Shown one piece after another: positions 58,010 through 62,000 of a stretch of DNA of 62,000 nucleotides. The DNA is from Gnetum montanum (Eukaryota; Streptophyta; Gnetopsida; Gnetales; Gnetaceae): assembly GCA_015680685.1 (NCBI GenBank), contig MNCI01022534.1:356282-418281 (forward strand), read 5' to 3'. Position 1 is the stretch's first letter; every line of letters begins with the position of its first letter. The notes under the pieces are model-generated. The model was not told the DNA's origin, made no database searches, and was given only the letters and a program-made list of their open reading frames with translations. A program made the translations under genes and the position numbers.

Positions 58010-58777
58010 TCATGTAGTTTCTAGTGGTGGTGGCTCCTCCATGGGTGTTTTTCCTTTGTCTTGCGCTCCAAGCCTTGTGATTTGATGGGGTTGAAGTATG
58101 GCCTAGAGTTACTCCTCTTGTAAGGCCTTGAGTGCCTTGGTGTGTGTGTAAGTTTGCACTTGTGCCATAGAGGCATCCTAGTCCGCCTTCTCTTTTTCTT
58201 CCACCACCCTTTTATTCTCTATCAACAGTTTATTAAGTTGCTCGGTTCTGAAAGTGTCCAGCTAATTCTGAGCAACCTTCAGCCTTGTATTCAAAAGGTT
58301 TAATACTTCTAAAATGGCTTGAACAGAGAAATCAACAGTCACACAAAAAATGTTAACCATTGTGCCCTGTTCTTTGTTGTGCCAAAATTGGTACATTTTC
58401 CCTAAGTACCAGGCACCACTTTCAGAGAGGGTAGGTCATAATGGGGACCCTTTGAGGTGATCCCTAATGAACTCTAGAGAAAATTCTGCAAAAGGTCCAA
58501 AGTTTAATTCCACAATCACTGCAGTAAATATGGACCTTTCATGGATGGCCTGAACACAATCTTGGGGCAACGTGAGATGCCATCCTTGTTTAGACACTAC
58601 AGCAGCTCCTCCTTCTACCTGCCTTGATTTTACAGTGGCAAGGTCTTCTTGGTGGATACTAAATGATGGTTCCTCCTACTCTACATGTTGTTTGATAGGA
58701 ACGTGTCCTTCACCTCTCCTAGGTCACTTGATCCCACCTTAAGCATGACCTTCTTGTTATCCATGTTTCAAGGCCAT
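58010..58777 (-). pseudogene. A5 downstream ORF with internal deletion
   Basis: The ATG at 58777 directly follows gattgcag. Early sequence matches A3 (compare around cacaatcttggggcaacgtg). Near 58265 the sequence jumps from the part equivalent to A3 34690 to that equivalent to A3 33500, so about 1.2 kb with domain 1 is deleted. The C-terminus PMEEPPPLETT and its TGA (58010) are kept. Confidence 0.65.
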
Positions 58778-60660
58778 CTGCAATCACACGGGGAAAATCG
58801 TTAGTAAGGTTGTTACCAAAGCTAGGTTATACCTTACTTCTTGCCTTAATGAATTTTTTTTATCTCCATGTGACGTTAATTATTAGAAGAAAATGTCCCT
58901 GAAAGATTATAATATTTAATCCTCTTTGCTTAGGTGGTTTCCAAATCTAGTTTACTAGTATAACTATGGAGATGAAATTTTTTTTGGCACATTTATCCTT
59001 AATTTTATAATTAATTACCATTAATAATTTTCTTTGAGCAATGATGAATTTCAAAAATTTATGTGCTATTCGATGTGTGCCTCTCCCCCATGACTAAGAT
59101 GAACACTCCGGGTTCACGTAGGTTCAAACAGAATGAAAATCGGAGTACCAGTGAACAAGTTATGGATATGAAAGTGAGGGGCACACAATTACAAGTCGTA
59201 GAGAGAAATTTGAAAAAATTTCCCCACGTGAATAGTTGTAAATGATGTTAAGTAGCGTAGGGGGGTCACATATATATATATATTTGGGACACAATATTGT
59301 GGCCTATCAATGTTAGGGAACTTAGGGAATATACCAAGTATTTAATATATTTCTAAAATTAACAATGGAAACTAAGGACATATGGATTGTTGTTAAAGGG
59401 TTCCAGGGTAATTCAACTAGTTCTGAAGGCACGAAAATTATGATGGTATGGAATTTATCAATACAGACCTTGAATGATAAGGGAGAGAAAAATGCTATGT
59501 TATGGTTCATAGAAACATTTGAATCAGAGGGATAGTAATAAGGGAAAGAATATTGTTCACAATATGCTGAGGGTAATAAATGGTATGTGGAAGATGTGTT
59601 AGGAGTGTAAATTACAAAAAATTATGAAAGTGGGTCCTCCCCAAAGCAGGTTCCAACCTATAATGCCCTTGCATGACCACACCTTAAAATGTTCATAGGC
59701 ACTAGAAGGGTTAAATGTAATCCACACTAGTTCTACAAAACACACACATGTAAGTATCACTGGAATGAGGTACGAATCCACACTATATGAGACACAAGAT
59801 ATAATTACGTGAAAAGAGATATGAGATGGACTATAGAAGTGATTGTATAGATTGGGACATGAGGTAACCAACCCTAGGCATAATGAATTCTACATGTAAA
59901 GCATGATTAATGTGTCATTAACCCATCGTTCCAAGATTAGGACCAAGTCCATTCCTCTGATCAGTGACACCGCATTGTTTCATCCCATGATGAGTGACTA
60001 TGAGAGTACCAGAACAACAAGGCATATGATCACTTGGCATTTTGTTCAAGGGAGGATTGATTTTTACTTTTTAGCACTTGCTTTGTTTATTTTTCTTTTT
60101 TTTTATTTCTAAATCCAAAGAAGCCACCAACCTTCAGGCATGGATGCATGTCTTTCCAGTGGGACCCCCTAGAACAGCATTGGATTTTTTAGTGCCTTTT
60201 GATTACTCTTACTCCCATTTTGTGTTAGATCTACAAGGATCTTAGTACAACCATGTTGTGTGATAACTCTCACTGACATCACCAAAGAGAATCCGCAAGT
60301 CCCCTTGAATCTTACATCCTAATCATTCCCTTTTGATCCATCCTTCTTCATTCTGGGTACAATGAACACAAAATTAATTTTAAGTTTTAAGAATGTCAAG
60401 AATATCACTGTACCCTCAAATAGAACCTCTTATCTGTAGAATGGATGAGTGGGTGTAATGGGCTCACTATCCAAATAATTGATCGTTCGAGAATCAATAA
60501 CATAGAACACACCTCAACCAACAAGCCACATGAGTATTTTATTCATAGATGAAATTACTTATAAAAAGATAAAAAGACAAAAGGATAAAATAAGAATTTG
60601 AAAAATGAAAAACTAGAAAACAAAAAATTGTAAATTAAAAAAAATGAAAACATATTTATT
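58778..60660 (-). other. A5 leader and post-pol region
   Basis: Homologous to 35196-37480 in A3. The internal promoter equivalent at 59262-59310 is worn: an (AT)n run replaces the TATA area and only one palindrome-like acaatattgtgg is left. Confidence 0.65.
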
Positions 60661-60664
60661 AATC

Positions 60665-62000
60665 CTACTTGTTATTAAAATGGGGAATATTCCTCATAAC
60701 TAAATGGTTGAGCATGACAAGGATTAATAAATGAAAGATGAGGATCCTTGCATGTTGGAAACATTGAAACTCGATCATACTTACCCCATTGGGGTTCACA
60801 CACTTGATTATAGTAAGCATAGTGGGAAAATTTATAAGATGTGGTTCCCTAGTAAAGAGTTGACCCACTATGATACTTGAGACTGTAAGATGGTATGCAA
60901 GGATTGGGATGTTACTCTCCATGGCTGTATTCATTGGGCTGTATGGTTGTTGGAGTGTTAATTGGTGGTCCTGATGAAGTAACACGAGGCGTTGGGTTCA
61001 AAGAGAAGGATGCACCATAGTATTGGACTTGTGCTGAGTTGGAGAATGCAGTGGCCTTGGAACTATGTTGTCCCTTCCTACGATCATGTCTAAAGAAGGG
61101 ACACCTTTGATGTTGAGGAGGTCTCTCACTGCTGTTGCAAATAGTAGCACAAGTCACGTTCGTGGGTTGTTGCTATGGTGAAAACACTTCAAGAATAGTT
61201 GGCAGCAATGTAGAAGGGGGAAAAGGATGAGAATGTTAAAATTTTGGAGAATTGTAAGGTACACAAGGCAGTGGTTGTGTTGAGGACATGGGCTAATAGT
61301 ATTGAGGAGAATGATAATGCAGCGAGATAGAGTATGTTGACCCAGTTGGGGAAATAGGATGTTGGACTAGATAAGCATTTGGATTCAGATAATATGAAAG
61401 GTGTCTCTCATTTAGGGATGGCTCCCCCAAAGATTGGGATTTTTGCCACTGTGATCAAACATAGTATCTTTGTACGAACTCTGGGTGTAACGTGATTCCC
61501 CAATGCTCATATAAATGTAACAAGATTGGGCATTGGCCCTTGGGGTGATTGTATAGGAAAATTTTGCATTCATATGTATGATTGGAAGTTGAGCTCTTAT
61601 TTTCCTCAACCCTTCTTTCTAATCATCTAATGATATTCTATCCTGTTTCTCGGGTTGTCAAAACTTTATCTCCAATATTATTGATATATTCCCCATACTT
61701 TTCATGCATCCATCCAGCATCTTATTAATCCTTGCCTCGATTTCATCTAATGATTGTTGTACTAGAAAAGATGATTCTTCCTCCTTGAGATAGGTTGATT
61801 TCTCCTTTTTGTGATTATGGACCTCTGTTAAGTTGAGATTTTGGTCCCGTTGATGTTTTTCAACACTCTCCCATCTAACCATTTCTCCTTCTTCTTTTGC
61901 TACCTACTTAATAAGCTCTTGGAATTGATGGTTTCATAGTTCATATAGTTGTCCTTGGGCATACATCCCTAGGGTCTCTCTTGTTTCATCATGAATCCCA
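60665..62000 (-). pseudogene. A5 gag, partial
   Basis: Includes an N-terminal coiled stretch (LDEIEARINKMLDGCMKSMG, like A3 WDSIDSRLETVLKIVEE) and a Tyr/Pro/Ser-rich part. The Cys motif CPFFRHDRRKGQ (about 61085) and tail PCIPSYSLKYHSG are both shared with A1. The usual CxxC-YDHPK knuckle was not found. It runs off the window. Confidence 0.7.

Larger units (their letters stand above)
56953..62000 (-). mobile_element. A5: Athila-like element lacking pol, cut by window end
   Basis: 3' LTR, PPT, downstream ORF, leader, worn internal promoter, post-pol region and gag, in that order from left to right. Gag passes straight into the post-pol region with the same C-terminal gag tail as A1, so pol is absent in both. 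The 5' LTR lies beyond 62000. Confidence 0.82.

Noticed and set aside
1-62000. CRISPR arrays, rRNA or tRNA genes, bacterial operons
   Set aside because: None seen: repeats here are LTRs, palindromes, hairpin units and microsatellites in a plant repeat background. Small tRNA genes cannot be fully excluded without a scan.

Overview
This is a plant nuclear window with no recognisable host gene. It is made almost entirely of old, nested Ty3/gypsy LTR retrotransposons, which suggests a large, repeat-rich genome such as a gymnosperm or another large-genome seed plant. The species cannot be named from the sequence. Two lineages are recognisable from protein motifs: an Athila-like family (called family A here, with a tRNA-Asp-type primer site) and a Tat-lineage element (called E1, with two RNase H domains). 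Almost every reading frame is broken, mostly by changes that look like C-to-T or G-to-A decay.

Layout: 1-406 is the end of a family-A LTR on the minus strand. 714-27359 is A1 (plus strand): 5' LTR, gag, no pol, a post-pol region, an internal promoter, an env-position ORF, a polypurine tract and a 3' LTR. E1 (4898-22233, minus strand) is inserted into the post-pol region of A1 and has a GTCTG target duplication. 27830-28560 is a worn family-A-type LTR fragment. 28834-41999 is A3 (minus strand): gag and protease, no RT or integrase, then internal promoter and downstream ORF. Its 3' LTR is split by S1 (29456-32101), a probable solo LTR with TGTTGG/CCAACA ends and a CTTTG target duplication. 44780-53401 is A4 (plus strand), which keeps gag-pol but has lost the internal promoter and downstream ORF. 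53402-56952 is element D (minus strand), a gag-protease-RT fragment fused by deletion to the integrase tail. 56953-62000 is A5 (minus strand), running off the window: LTR, downstream ORF, post-pol region and gag, with no pol.

Three systems deserve attention. (1) Between protease and RT, E1 carries an antisense gene of about eight exons (12080-16139) with GT-AG introns; six of the seven junctions keep the reading frame. Its second and third exons resemble an FCP1/SCP-type HAD phosphatase domain that has lost its catalytic aspartates. Its 3' part looks coiled-coil. The gene would lie inside a pro-rt intron of the sense transcript, a position where Ogre-type Tat elements are known to have an intron. 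(2) Family A has a second, internal promoter-like block upstream of its downstream ORF. It is built like the LTR promoter, from repeated GATATC-centred palindromes followed by a TATA box. In three copies the ORF's ATG directly follows a splice-acceptor-like AG. (3) E1 also carries a 16-unit hairpin-type repeat array after integrase, related single copies flanking the antisense gene, and a protein-like antisense reading frame inside both LTRs.

In E1 the gag, protease, RT, two RNase H domains and integrase form one minus-strand polyprotein between LTRs. In family A the same order holds, with the extra ORF in the position where Athila elements carry their env-like gene. All gene calls below are decayed copies unless stated otherwise.
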